Source: Mycolicibacterium austroafricanum
Lineage (GTDB): Bacteria > Actinomycetota > Actinomycetes > Mycobacteriales > Mycobacteriaceae
Reading direction: 5' to 3'
NCBI RefSeq assembly: GCF_902705885.1
Contig: NZ_CACSIP010000005.1
Location: forward strand, 10,322 to 74,321
Length of the DNA stretch: 64,000 nucleotides
The notes under the pieces: model-generated
The model's database searches: none
Seen by the model: the letters and a program-made list of their open reading frames with translations, nothing else
Told to the model about the DNA's origin: nothing
Part shown: one piece after another, positions 33,137 to 41,359 of the stretch
Layout: the number at the start of each line of letters is the position of its first letter
Numbering within the stretch: the stretch's first letter is position 1
Position numbers and translations under genes: made by a program

Positions 33137-34348
33137 TCAGCGGATCGGCAGACCGGTGATGGCGCGCCCCATCACCAGACGCTGGATCTCGCTGGTGCCC
33201 TCGAAGATGGTGAAGATCTTGGCGTCGCGGTGCATCCGCTCGACGGGGTATTCGCGGGTGTAGCCGTTGCCGCCGAGGATCTGGATCGCCTCGTCGGTGA
33301 CGTAGACGGCCGTCTCGCTGGCCACCAGCTTGGCCATCGACCCCTCGGCGGAGGTGAACTCCTTGCCGTTGCGTGCCATCCACCCGGCGCGGTAGACCAG
33401 CAGGCGGGCCGCGTCGACGCGTGCCTTCATGTCGGCGAGTTTGAATGCCACACCTTGGAAATCGCCGATCTTTCGCCCGAACTGCTCGCGCTCGCAGGCG
33501 TAGTCGCGGGCGTACTCGTAGGCGGCCCTGGCCACCCCGACCGCCATCGCGCCGACGGTGGGACGGGTCCGCTCGAAGGTTGCCATGGCCGCCTGACCGG
33601 CGGCCTTCTTGCCGTCGCGCACCTTCGCGATCCGATCGTCGAACTTCTCCTTGCCGCCGACGATCATCCGCCCCGGGATGCGGACGTCGTCGAGCACCAC
33701 CTCGGCGGTGTGTGACGCGCGGATGCCGTGCTTGAGGAACTTCTGGCCCTGGCTCAGCCCCGGTGTGTCCGGCGGGATGATGAACGACGCCTGACCGCGG
33801 GTGCCCAGGTCCGGGTACACCGATGCGACCACGACGTGGACGTTGGCGATGCCGCCGTTGGTGGCCCATGTCTTGGTGCCGTTGAGCACCCACTCGTCGG
33901 TCGCCTCGTCGTAGCGCGCCTTGGTCAGGATTGCCCCGACATCGGACCCGGCGCCCGGTTCGGACGAACAGAACGCCGCCACCTTGGGTTCATCGATGGT
34001 GCCGAACATCTGCGGCACCCATTCGCCGACCTGCTCCGGGGTGCCGTTCGCGGCCAGCGACGCCGCGGCCAGCCCGGTGCCCAGGATGGCCAGCGCAATC
34101 CCGGCGTCTCCCCAGAACATCTCCTCGAAGACGACGATCATGCCCAAGCCGGAGGGCTCGGCGACCTGTTCGGCGAACAACTCCATGGAATACAACCCGA
34201 CCTTGGCCGCCTCCTGGATGATCGGCCACGGCGTCTCCTCCCGTTCGTCCCATTCCGCTGCGGCGGGCCGGACCACGTCGGCGGCGAACTCATGCACCCA
34301 GTCGCGGACGTGGATCAGGTCGGGGGACAGATCGAGGGAGAACGTCAT
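33137..34348 (-). CDS. Acyl-CoA dehydrogenase
   Basis: The 403-residue FAD-dependent enzyme oxidises acyl-CoA to trans-2-enoyl-CoA. ACAD signatures are visible: the FAD-contacting CSSEPGAGSDVGAI (residues about 124-137) and the C-terminal YPVERMHRDAKIFTIFEGTSEIQRLVMGRAI, in which the Glu of FEGTSE is the position of the catalytic base in many members. Chain-length preference cannot be judged. It stands alone on the minus strand, divergent from the YebC gene, with a palindromic operator 11 bases from its ATG. No counterpart sits here in M. tuberculosis as I recall, so it may be an addition to the core. Confidence 0.92.
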   Translation of the reverse strand: MTFSLDLSPDLIHVRDWVHEFAADVVRPAAAEWDEREETPWPIIQEAAKVGLYSMELFAEQVAEPSGLGMIVVFEEMFWGDAGIALAILGTGLAAASLAANGTPEQVGEWVPQMFGTIDEPKVAAFCSSEPGAGSDVGAILTKARYDEATDEWVLNGTKTWATNGGIANVHVVVASVYPDLGTRGQASFIIPPDTPGLSQGQKFLKHGIRASHTAEVVLDDVRIPGRMIVGGKEKFDDRIAKVRDGKKAAGQAAMATFERTRPTVGAMAVGVARAAYEYARDYACEREQFGRKIGDFQGVAFKLADMKARVDAARLLVYRAGWMARNGKEFTSAEGSMAKLVASETAVYVTDEAIQILGGNGYTREYPVERMHRDAKIFTIFEGTSEIQRLVMGRAITGLPIR

Positions 34349-34358
34349 GGGCGAAGAC

Positions 34359-34374
34359 CTTACTCTCCAGTAAG
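34359..34374. promoter_or_regulatory. Palindromic operator before the acyl-CoA dehydrogenase gene
   Basis: CTTACTCTCCAGTAAG has perfect 6-bp arms CTTACT/AGTAAG around CTCC and ends 11 bases upstream of the ATG at 34348. Size and position fit a TetR-family repressor site of the sort that controls mycobacterial lipid-degradation genes. No TetR gene is adjacent. Confidence 0.6.
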
Positions 34375-34535
34375 TTTGTTGCTCTACGGACTGTGACCGA
34401 AGAGACACCGGTCCGGGTGGCGTCCGATCGCGGATCGATGGTCACGGCTGCCGGCACCGACGTGACGGCATCGATCCGCGGTCGACGTAGACTCGTCGGG
34501 TTGCCACCGATTGAGACGAGCGAGGTAGTAGCTGC

Positions 34536-35291
34536 ATGAGCGGCCATTCCAAGTGGGCCACCACCAAGCACAAGAAGGCCGTCGTCGACGCGCGCCGCGG
34601 GAAGATGTTCGCCAAGCTGATCAAGAACATCGAGGTCGCCGCGCGTACCGGCGGTGGCGACCCGGCCGGCAACCCGACTCTGTTCGACGCCATTCAGAAG
34701 GCCAAGAAGAGTTCGGTGCCCAACGACAACATCGAACGCGCCCGCAAGCGGGGCAGCGGCGAGGAAGCCGGCGGCGCCGACTGGCAGAACATCACCTACG
34801 AGGGCTACGGCCCCAACGGTGTGGCTGTGCTGGTGGAGTGCTTGACCGACAACCGCAACCGCGCCGCCGGTGAAGTCCGGGTCGCGATGACGCGCAATGG
34901 CGGCAACATGGCCGACCCCGGGTCGGTGGCCTACCTGTTCTCCCGCAAGGGGGTCATCACGCTGGAGAAGAACGGCCTCACCGAGGACGACGTGCTGACC
35001 GCCGTGCTCGAAGCCGGTGCCGAGGATGTCACCGATCTCGGTGACAGCTTCGAGATCATCTCGGAACCCACCGATCTGGTCGCTGTTCGGACCGCGCTGC
35101 AGGATGCCGGAATCGATTACGACTCCGCAGAGGCGAGCTTTCAGCCTTCGGTGACGGTCCCCGTTGACCTCGAGGCCGCCCGAAAGGTGTTCAGGCTCGT
35201 GGACGCGCTGGAAGACAGCGACGACGTGCAGGACGTCTACACCAACATCGACATTCCCGACGACGTCGCTGCGCAGCTCGACGAAGACTGA
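34536..35291 (+). CDS. YebC/PmpR-family protein (TACO1-like)
   Basis: This 251-residue member of the YebC family begins [23 protein letters not shown], the invariant opening, and has the three-domain layout with the central [24 protein letters not shown] and ENVAYEGYGP-like ([21 protein letters not shown]) blocks. The family was annotated as transcriptional regulators, and recent work on bacterial YebC places it at the ribosome, helping translation of proline stretches. It sits upstream of ruvCAB in many bacteria; here two DosR-boxed genes are inserted between them. It is Rv2603c in M. tuberculosis. Confidence 0.93.
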   Translation: MSGHSKWATTKHKKAVVDARRGKMFAKLIKNIEVAARTGGGDPAGNPTLFDAIQKAKKSSVPNDNIERARKRGSGEEAGGADWQNITYEGYGPNGVAVLVECLTDNRNRAAGEVRVAMTRNGGNMADPGSVAYLFSRKGVITLEKNGLTEDDVLTAVLEAGAEDVTDLGDSFEIISEPTDLVAVRTALQDAGIDYDSAEASFQPSVTVPVDLEAARKVFRLVDALEDSDDVQDVYTNIDIPDDVAAQLDED

Positions 35292-35460
35292 CCCATGGCG
35301 GGACCGCGAACGGGTGCGCGGCTGGCGCAGTTCGGCAGCGCATGACCGAGCTGACCGAGTGGGCTCGGGCACAGGGGGACGCCGGCGATGGCGGCCAATG
35401 GGACGTGGTGCAGACGGCCGCCGACCTCCATTGACCGCGCAGAAACTCGCAGATCGCCGT
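35292..35460. other. Intergenic segment with two tiny overlapping open frames
   Basis: ATG 35295 to TGA 35345 (16 codons) and ATG 35342 to TGA 35434 (30 codons, beginning MTELTEWARAQGD) overlap by 4 bases. Neither has a clear ribosome site nor a recognisable family. They may be remnants of a lost gene between yebC and the next operon. Confidence 0.3.
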
Positions 35461-35480
35461 CGCGGTGACCATAGGCCCTA
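35461..35480 (+). promoter_or_regulatory. DosR box upstream of the flavodoxin operon
   Basis: CGCGGTGACCATAGGCCCTA aligns with the DosR palindrome: the core GGTGACC-AT-A-G-GCCC keeps the G, A, C of the left half and the G-N-CCC of the right half. It lies 35 bases before the ATG at 35516. It is of similar quality to the box at 21331. Confidence 0.65.
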
Positions 35481-35515
35481 GGCCCCGTCGGTCCGCCTGA
35501 ACCACAGTGTCAGTC

Positions 35516-36145
35516 ATGGCCGGCTACGACACCGAAGAAGACACCGAAGAACTTGTCATCGACTCGATGATGCCCACCTACGACGCGGTGATTGCCGAAC
35601 ATCTGGTGATCGCGACCGACCCGGGCCAGACCTTCACCGCTGCCAGGAACCTTGATCTACTGACCGTGCATTCACCTCTACTGGACGTGTCGATGTGGCT
35701 GCGGGCTCTGCCGGCCCGGATGGTCGGCAAGGCTGCGCCGCCGGTTCCCGAGCTCGTCATCAGAGAGGACATGGGCCTGCCCGGGTGGACGTTCCTGGGT
35801 GAACGGCTGAACCGCGAGATCGCCTTCGGCGCGGTAGGCAGATTCTGGCAGCCCGCGATCGAATGGCGAGATGTCGCCGTTGCCGACTTCGCGGACTTCG
35901 ACGAACCCGGCTGGGGCAAGATCGCTGCGAACCTGTCCGTCCGGCCCTACGGCGCCGCCACGCTGCTCAGCTACGAATGCCGCACCGTGACAACCGATTC
36001 CGACTCCCGCCGGCGTTTTCTGCGTTACTGGCGAGTGGTCCGGCCGTTCGTCGGGCACATCATGCGGGCCACGCTGCGACAGATCGACGCCGATGCCGTC
36101 GGGTCCTCGACGCCGGGCGCATCAGCGGTCGGGAAAGACAGGTGA
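35516..36145 (+). CDS. Conserved hypothetical protein in a DosR-boxed operon
   Basis: The protein has 209 residues from ATG 35516 (GTG 35507 would add three). There is no signal peptide or membrane helix. The N-terminus is acidic (YDTEEDTEELVIDSMMPTYDAVIAEH), followed by alternating hydrophobic strands. The final third (RRRFLRYWRVVRPFVGHIMRATLRQID) looks like the closing helix of a START/SRPBCC ligand-binding fold. I do not recognise a named family. Its stop overlaps the flavodoxin-like gene by 4 bases, so the two act together, and a DosR box lies 35 bases upstream. A redox or dormancy role is inferred from context only. Confidence 0.75.
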   Translation: MAGYDTEEDTEELVIDSMMPTYDAVIAEHLVIATDPGQTFTAARNLDLLTVHSPLLDVSMWLRALPARMVGKAAPPVPELVIREDMGLPGWTFLGERLNREIAFGAVGRFWQPAIEWRDVAVADFADFDEPGWGKIAANLSVRPYGAATLLSYECRTVTTDSDSRRRFLRYWRVVRPFVGHIMRATLRQIDADAVGSSTPGASAVGKDR

Positions 36146-36645
36146 CCCGCATCCTCGTGGCCTACGGATCACGACGGGGCGGCACCGCCGGTCTGGCCGC
36201 CATGATCGGGGAGGCGCTGACCGCGGTCGGTCACGAGGTCGTGCTGTCACCGGCTCGTGAGGTCTCCACTCTTGCGGGCGCGGAGGCGGTGATCGTCGCC
36301 GGAGCGCTCTACGCAAACCGGTGGCACCACGACGCCCGGCGATTCGTTCGGCGAAATCGTGCTGCTCTCAGCGAGTTGCCGGTTTGGCTGGTCAGCAGCG
36401 GGCCCCTCGACGAGACCGCGGCACAGCACGAGATCGCAGCGACGCCACAGGTTCGCAAACTCATGGCCCGCGTCGGCGCCCGTGGGCACGTGACGTTCGG
36501 TGGCCGCCTCAGCCCGGACACCACGGGATTCCCGGCGAGCATGATGGCGAAGACCAGAGCGGGGGACTGGCGCGACGCGACACAGGTGCGTCGGTGGGTG
36601 TCGTTGATCTCCGCGCAATTGGACGGGGCGCACCGGGCGACCTGA
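36142..36645 (+). CDS. Flavodoxin-domain protein
   Basis: The 167-residue protein from GTG 36142 opens with [23 protein letters not shown], the phosphate-binding loop of flavodoxin-like folds (T/S-x-G-x-T pattern as GSRRGGT). It continues with [23 protein letters not shown], as in protoporphyrinogen-oxidase/HemG-like flavodoxins. It should bind FMN and shuttle electrons or sense redox state. The overlap with the preceding gene and the shared DosR box indicate induction under hypoxia or NO. It is followed by an SOS box and ruvC. Confidence 0.85.
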   Translation: MTRILVAYGSRRGGTAGLAAMIGEALTAVGHEVVLSPAREVSTLAGAEAVIVAGALYANRWHHDARRFVRRNRAALSELPVWLVSSGPLDETAAQHEIAATPQVRKLMARVGARGHVTFGGRLSPDTTGFPASMMAKTRAGDWRDATQVRRWVSLISAQLDGAHRAT

Positions 36646-36695
36646 GATCAGCCGCGTGTCCTTGCCCGCTGTGGTCGGCGGCAGCCACTAAGCTC

Positions 36696-36711
36696 TCGAA
36701 CAGATGTTCTG
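36696..36711 (+). promoter_or_regulatory. LexA (SOS) box of the ruvCAB operon
   Basis: TCGAACAGATGTTCTG matches the SOS consensus TCGAAC-N4-GTTCGA with a perfect left half and GTTC in the right half. It lies 14 bases before the ruvC GTG. RuvC is a known SOS-controlled gene in mycobacteria. Confidence 0.8.
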
Positions 36712-36725
36712 ACGAAGGGGCTGAC

Positions 36726-37325
36726 GTGCGGGTGATGGGAGTCGACCCCGGGCTGACCAGGTGCGGGCTATCGGTCATCGAGAGCGGCAAGGGCCGCCAG
36801 GTGATCGCGCTCGATGTCGACGTGGTGCGCACCCCGGCCGACCATCCGTTGGCGCACCGCCTGCTCACCATCAGCGACGCCGTCGAGCACTGGATGGACA
36901 CCCACCGCCCCGACGTGATCGCCGTCGAACGGGTCTTCGCGCACCAGAACGCCTCCACCGCGATGGGCACCGCCCAGGCCGCCGGGGTGATCGCCCTGGC
37001 TGCGGCCCGCCGCGACATCGACGTGCACTTCCATACCCCCAGTGAGGTCAAGGCCGCTGTCACCGGCAACGGACGCGCGGGCAAGGCGCAGGTCACCGAG
37101 ATGGTCACGAGAATCCTCACCCTGCAACAGAAACCGACACCTGCCGACGCGGCCGACGCTCTCGCACTGGCGATCTGCCACTGCTGGCGGGCGCCGATGA
37201 TCGCCAGGATGGCCGAGGCGGAGGCGCTGGCGGCCGAGCAGCGCCGCAAGTACCAGGCCACGCTGAAAGCGGCCAAGGCTGAGGCGAAGCCGGTGCCGAT
37301 CAAGATGTCTCGGAGCGGTACGTGA
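36726..37325 (+). CDS. ruvC: Holliday junction resolvase RuvC
   Basis: The 199-residue endonuclease cuts Holliday junctions symmetrically. The RNase-H-like catalytic acids are visible: Asp7 in [12 protein letters not shown], Glu in [11 protein letters not shown], and the Asp pair in [11 protein letters not shown] near the C-terminus. The C-terminal 30 residues are a basic, Ala-rich tail seen in mycobacterial RuvC. The start GTG 36726 has AAGGGG upstream. It overlaps ruvA by 4 bases and is preceded by an SOS box. Confidence 0.96.
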   Translation: MRVMGVDPGLTRCGLSVIESGKGRQVIALDVDVVRTPADHPLAHRLLTISDAVEHWMDTHRPDVIAVERVFAHQNASTAMGTAQAAGVIALAAARRDIDVHFHTPSEVKAAVTGNGRAGKAQVTEMVTRILTLQQKPTPADAADALALAICHCWRAPMIARMAEAEALAAEQRRKYQATLKAAKAEAKPVPIKMSRSGT

Positions 37326-37909
37326 TCGCCGCGGTACGGGGTGAGGTCCTCGACATCGCCCTCGACCACGCGGTCATCGACGCTGCCGGCGTCGGTTACA
37401 AGGTGATGGCGACCCCCGCGACGTTGGCCACCCTGCGCCGCGGATCCGAAGCCCGGCTGATCACCGCGATGATCGTCCGCGAGGACTCGATGACGTTGTA
37501 CGGCTTCGCCGATGCCGACGCTCGCAACCTGTTCCTCACCCTGATCGGGGTTTCCGGGATCGGGCCCAGCATCGCTCTCGGCGCCCTGGCGATGTACGAC
37601 GGCCCCACGCTGCGGCAGGCGATCGGCGACGGCGACGTCACCGCATTGACCCGAATTCCCAAGGTGGGCAAAAAAACTGCCGAGCTGTTGGTGCTGACGC
37701 TGCGGGACAAGGTGGGTGTGGTGACCCCGACCGGTGCCTCCTCGGCCGGCGGGCACACCGTGCGCGGGCCGGTGGTCGAGGCGCTCGTCGGCCTCGGGTT
37801 CGCGCTCAAGCAGGCTGAAGAGGCCACCGACAAGGTGCTCGCCGACGACCCCGGCGCCAACCAGTCGGGTGCGCTGCGCTCGGCGCTGTCGATGCTGGGT
37901 AGGAAGTGA
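37322..37909 (+). CDS. ruvA: Holliday junction DNA-binding protein RuvA
   Basis: The 195-residue protein forms the tetrameric plate that holds the junction. An N-terminal OB fold ([20 protein letters not shown]) leads to two helix-hairpin-helix motifs ([16 protein letters not shown] and [17 protein letters not shown]) and a C-terminal RuvB-binding domain after a flexible linker (about 145 on). GTG 37322 overlaps the ruvC stop, and its stop joins ruvB as TGATG. Confidence 0.96.
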   Translation: MIAAVRGEVLDIALDHAVIDAAGVGYKVMATPATLATLRRGSEARLITAMIVREDSMTLYGFADADARNLFLTLIGVSGIGPSIALGALAMYDGPTLRQAIGDGDVTALTRIPKVGKKTAELLVLTLRDKVGVVTPTGASSAGGHTVRGPVVEALVGLGFALKQAEEATDKVLADDPGANQSGALRSALSMLGRK

Positions 37910-38976
37910 TGGGCCGGTTCGACGAGGAAGACCACGAGGACACCTCCGACCGTGAGGTCTCCGCCGCGCTGACGGTCGGTGAGGGTGACATCGACGCCAG
38001 CCTGCGGCCCCGTTCGCTCGGCGAGTTCATCGGCCAGCCCCGCGTCCGCGAGCAGCTTCAACTGGTGCTCGAGGGAGCCAAGAACCGCGGCGGCACCCCC
38101 GACCACATCCTGCTGTCCGGGCCACCCGGTCTGGGCAAGACGTCGCTGGCGATGATCATCGCCGCGGAGCTGGGTACGTCGTTGCGTGTCACCTCCGGGC
38201 CTGCGCTGGAGCGTGCCGGAGATCTGGCCGCGATGCTGTCCAACCTCGTCGAGCACGACGTGTTGTTCATCGACGAGATCCACCGGATCGCCCGGCCCGC
38301 CGAAGAGATGCTCTACCTGGCGATGGAGGACTTCCGCGTCGACGTGGTCGTCGGCAAAGGTCCAGGCGCCACGTCGATCCCGTTGGAGGTCGCACCGTTC
38401 ACCCTGGTCGGCGCCACCACCCGGTCGGGCGCACTGACCGGCCCGCTTCGTGACCGCTTCGGTTTCACCGCACACATGGACTTCTACGAGCCCGGCGAAC
38501 TCGAGCGGGTGCTGGCCCGCTCGTCAGGCATCCTCGGCATCGAGTTGGGTGCCGACGCCGCAGCCGAGATCGCCCGCCGGTCCCGCGGCACGCCCCGCAT
38601 CGCCAACCGGTTGCTGCGCAGGGTTCGCGACTACGCCGAAGTGCGCGCCGACGGCGTGATCACCCGCGACATCGCCAAGTACGCGCTGGCCGTCTACGAC
38701 GTCGACGAACTCGGGCTGGACCGACTCGACCGCGCGGTGCTCTCGGCGCTGACGCGCAGCTTCGCCGGCGGCCCGGTGGGGGTGTCGACGCTCGCGGTGG
38801 CGGTGGGGGAGGAAGCCGCGACCGTCGAGGAGGTGTGTGAGCCGTTCCTGGTGCGCGCGGGCATGATCGCGCGTACGCCGCGTGGACGCGTCGCCACCGC
38901 GCTGGCCTGGACGCACCTTGGCATCACCCCGCCGAGTGGGGTCTCCGGACTGGGGCAGACCGGACTGTTCGATTGA
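37909..38976 (+). CDS. ruvB: Holliday junction helicase RuvB
   Basis: The AAA+ branch-migration motor has 355 residues. Walker A is GPPGLGKTS, Walker B is LFIDEIHR, sensor 1 lies in LVGATTRSG, the arginine finger in LRDRFG and sensor 2 in [15 protein letters not shown], followed by a winged helix that binds DNA. The start is ATG 37909; GTG 37906 is also possible and overlaps the ruvA stop. Co-transcribed with ruvC and ruvA. Confidence 0.97.
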   Translation: MGRFDEEDHEDTSDREVSAALTVGEGDIDASLRPRSLGEFIGQPRVREQLQLVLEGAKNRGGTPDHILLSGPPGLGKTSLAMIIAAELGTSLRVTSGPALERAGDLAAMLSNLVEHDVLFIDEIHRIARPAEEMLYLAMEDFRVDVVVGKGPGATSIPLEVAPFTLVGATTRSGALTGPLRDRFGFTAHMDFYEPGELERVLARSSGILGIELGADAAAEIARRSRGTPRIANRLLRRVRDYAEVRADGVITRDIAKYALAVYDVDELGLDRLDRAVLSALTRSFAGGPVGVSTLAVAVGEEAATVEEVCEPFLVRAGMIARTPRGRVATALAWTHLGITPPSGVSGLGQTGLFD

Positions 38977-38992
38977 CGAGGGCGCCCGCGCG

Positions 38993-39907
38993 GTGACGTG
39001 GCGTTCGTTCTGGGTGATCACGGTGGTGCTCGTGATCACCATGGGTTGCGTCCGCAGTTCTGCCGATCCGGTGGCCGCGACACCCGGTGCTGTCGACATC
39101 GGGGCCGGGCGCTCGCTGTTCCTGCAGTGTCAGGGGTCCGGATCGCCGACGGTGTTCGTGATCCCGGGCCTCGGCAGTTACGCCGAGGCCTGGAACCACG
39201 TCATCCCGGCCGACGATCCGATCCGGGAATCGCGTTTCGACATGATCGACCGGGCCGACGTGGTTCCCAGTCCGGAGGCGGCGCAGCCGACGGTGGCCAG
39301 GACCACTCGGGTCTGCGTGTACGACCGGCCCGACACCCGGCCGGACGGTGAGCAGCGGTCCACCCCGGTTGCGCAGCCTCACCACCTGCAAGGGGACGTC
39401 GACGACGTTGTCGCTCTCATCGCCGCAGCCGGCCTCACCGGGCGGTTGGTGTTCGTGGCCCACTCCTACGGTGGGCTGATCCTCGACCTCCTGGCGCGCC
39501 AGCGCCCCGACTTGGTCTCCGGGTTGGTGTTCGTCGAGCCCACGTCGGAATTCCTGCCGGAGCTGGGCACTTCGTCACAGAACTCCGCCTTCTTCGAGAG
39601 CGGCCGTCACGGGAAGGGTGCCGACGCCGAGGGCGTCTGGTTCGAGGGCGCCTTCGCTGCCGTGGCGGCCGCGCCGCCGCTGCCCCGGGTGCCGTCAGTG
39701 GTGCTCACCGGTGATCGGTTCCCGCCCCCCGAACAACTGACCGAGGACACCTACACCCAGGCCCAGATCCGGCGAGCCAACGACATGCTGGCCGCCGCGC
39801 TGGGCGCGGTCAACGTGCTGGTGCCGGGCAGTGGCCACAGCATGATGCTCTACCAACCGGCGGTCGTGGCCGCCGCCGTTGTCGACATCGTCGAGCGTGT
39901 GCGCTGA
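38993..39907 (+). CDS. Exported alpha/beta hydrolase
   Basis: The 304-residue protein starts at GTG 38993. The N-terminal hydrophobic stretch (FWVITVVLVITMGC) acts as a signal or anchor; the TMGC is a poor lipobox. The hydrolase core has the nucleophile elbow VAHSYGGL (Ser near 155) and the final His in PGSGHSMML, with Asp possibly in VLTGDRFP. Substrates of this branch (esters, amides) are unpredictable. It starts 16 bases after ruvB and may be read through from it. Confidence 0.82.
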   Translation: MTWRSFWVITVVLVITMGCVRSSADPVAATPGAVDIGAGRSLFLQCQGSGSPTVFVIPGLGSYAEAWNHVIPADDPIRESRFDMIDRADVVPSPEAAQPTVARTTRVCVYDRPDTRPDGEQRSTPVAQPHHLQGDVDDVVALIAAAGLTGRLVFVAHSYGGLILDLLARQRPDLVSGLVFVEPTSEFLPELGTSSQNSAFFESGRHGKGADAEGVWFEGAFAAVAAAPPLPRVPSVVLTGDRFPPPEQLTEDTYTQAQIRRANDMLAAALGAVNVLVPGSGHSMMLYQPAVVAAAVVDIVERVR

Positions 39908-39975
39908 CCGCCGGTTCCGCCGGTCCGGCGGGGGTTCGGCCGGTTGGTCTCAAAGCGGTAAACCACCCCCCATCG

Positions 39976-40002
39976 GGATTACCTGCGTTCGCTGTCGGGT
40001 AC
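39976..40002 (+). promoter_or_regulatory. SigF-type promoter
   Basis: GGATT at 39976-39980 and GGGTAC at 39997-40002 are separated by 16 bases, an exact fit to the mycobacterial SigF pattern GGWWT-N15-17-GGGTAY. The transcript would start near 40009, about 20 bases before the ATG of the membrane protein gene. Confidence 0.7.
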
Positions 40003-40028
40003 TCGTCTTCCACTCAAGAGGAGGAATC

Positions 40029-40748
40029 ATGATCGGATCGAAGCATCCGGAAGGCCCCCGGGGCGGCCGGATGAAGATTGCCCGTAGCCGTGGCGCAGCC
40101 AGCGGGTTCCTGCTGATACTTCTGGGCGCCTGGGGTGCGCTCATTCCGTTCGTGGGCCCGTACTTCGACTTCGCGTTCAGCCCGGACCGACCGTGGGCGT
40201 GGACCAACGCCCGGGGTTGGCTCGAGGTTTTGCCCGGCGTGGTGGTCGTGGCCGGCGGCCTGATCCTGTTGGCGTCGCGCAACCGCGCCGCCGCGATGCT
40301 CGGTAGCTGGTTGGCCGTCGCCGGCGGTGCATGGTTCGTGGTGGGCCGTGCATTGGCAGGCCCGCTCGGGCTGGGCGACGCCGGGACGCCGGTCGCCGCA
40401 GCCGAGACCAAGCAGGTCTGGCTGGAGTTGACCTATTTCTACGGACTCGGCGCGGTGGTCGTGTTCCTGGGAGCGCTGGGGTTGGGTCGGCTGTCGGTAC
40501 GTAGCGTCCGCGACGTCGAGTACGCCCAGAGGCCGCTGGAGTCGGCCGACCACGGGGTATCGAGTGACCACGCCGTCACCGGCGACACGGGTCCGCAGAC
40601 CGTGGTGTCCGACGACACCTCCGACGACGCCTCCGGCGACACCGCCACGGCGGGTCACGCGGCCGATCACAAGGCCACCGAAGGTGGCCGTAGCTGGCGC
40701 AACATGTTCCGCGGCGATCGCCGTGACCGCACGCTGAGTCACCACTAG
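40029..40748 (+). CDS. Four-helix membrane protein with acidic tail
   Basis: The 239-residue protein starts at ATG 40029, after an excellent GAGGAGG ribosome site. Four predicted membrane helices lie at about residues 25-45, 67-85, 92-112 and 140-158. The C-terminal 80 residues are hydrophilic, rich in Asp, Ser, Thr and His, and probably disordered in the cytosol or outside. No enzyme motif is seen. It resembles mycobacterial membrane proteins of unknown function with paired helices and a GALGLGRL loop. A SigF-type promoter precedes it and a long hairpin terminator follows, so it is a monocistronic, probably stress-induced, gene. Confidence 0.8.
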   Translation: MIGSKHPEGPRGGRMKIARSRGAASGFLLILLGAWGALIPFVGPYFDFAFSPDRPWAWTNARGWLEVLPGVVVVAGGLILLASRNRAAAMLGSWLAVAGGAWFVVGRALAGPLGLGDAGTPVAAAETKQVWLELTYFYGLGAVVVFLGALGLGRLSVRSVRDVEYAQRPLESADHGVSSDHAVTGDTGPQTVVSDDTSDDASGDTATAGHAADHKATEGGRSWRNMFRGDRRDRTLSHH

Positions 40749-40753
40749 CGCCG

Positions 40754-40816
40754 GCCACCACAAGGGCTCCCGTCGCACCTCCGAGAGGGTGCGACCGGGG
40801 GCTTTTGTGGTGGCCG
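40754..40816. terminator. Long hairpin terminator
   Basis: A 27-base arm beginning GGCCACCACAAGGGCTCC (40754-40780) pairs almost fully with 40789-40816, which ends TTTTGTGGTGGCC. A short loop (TCCGAGAG) separates them. It begins six bases after the stop of the membrane protein gene, so it terminates that transcript. Its length is unusual. Confidence 0.85.
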
Positions 40817-40885
40817 ACCGGTGCCGGCTGCCGTGCGGCGATCTGCTCTCCGAACTCAACGCCTTCGAGCCGAATCCGGACACTG

Positions 40886-41359
40886 ACCACGATCGGCACT
40901 CCCGCTCATGCGCTGCGTCGCGCCGAGAAGTGGACAAAGGCGTGGCCGTTGGTGCAGATCTACCGGGTGACGGGTCCGACCCCGCTGCTCCTCAAGCCGC
41001 TGTCGGAGGCGCTGGTGGGCGCCGAATCTTCAATCGAGGCACCCGATCTCGCGCGCTCTGTGATGAGCGCGTTCACCGCAGCGCAGAAATCCGCCATGTT
41101 CCACGCGATGCGGTCGATGATGCTCGAGCGCCCGGACATGGGGGCCGACATGGCGAAGATCACCGTTCCGACTCTGCTCATCGCCGGTCGTGCCGACATC
41201 ACCGGTTGGCGGCCCGCCGATGCGCAGGCCGTCGCGGACACCATGGTCGACGCGCGCGTCCGCGCTGCCGAAGGGTCCGGGCATTCCTCGCCCCTTCTCG
41301 TCGACCGGCAGACCGTGGCGGGAGCGCTGGCCGACTTCTGGGCCGCTCAGCCCGTGTAA
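40886..41359 (+). pseudogene. Alpha/beta hydrolase gene lacking its 5' half
   Basis: The open frame encodes about 157 residues that match the C-terminal half of an alpha/beta hydrolase: a cap region, then KITVPTLLIAGRADITGW (acid Asp) and EGSGHSSPLLVD (catalytic His). The oxyanion loop and the nucleophile Ser elbow are missing, and no start codon with a ribosome site precedes the homology; the break is near TTIGTPAHALRRAE. Its stop overlaps the 3' end of the convergent aldehyde dehydrogenase gene by 13 bases. It is best read as a 5'-deleted remnant. Confidence 0.7.
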
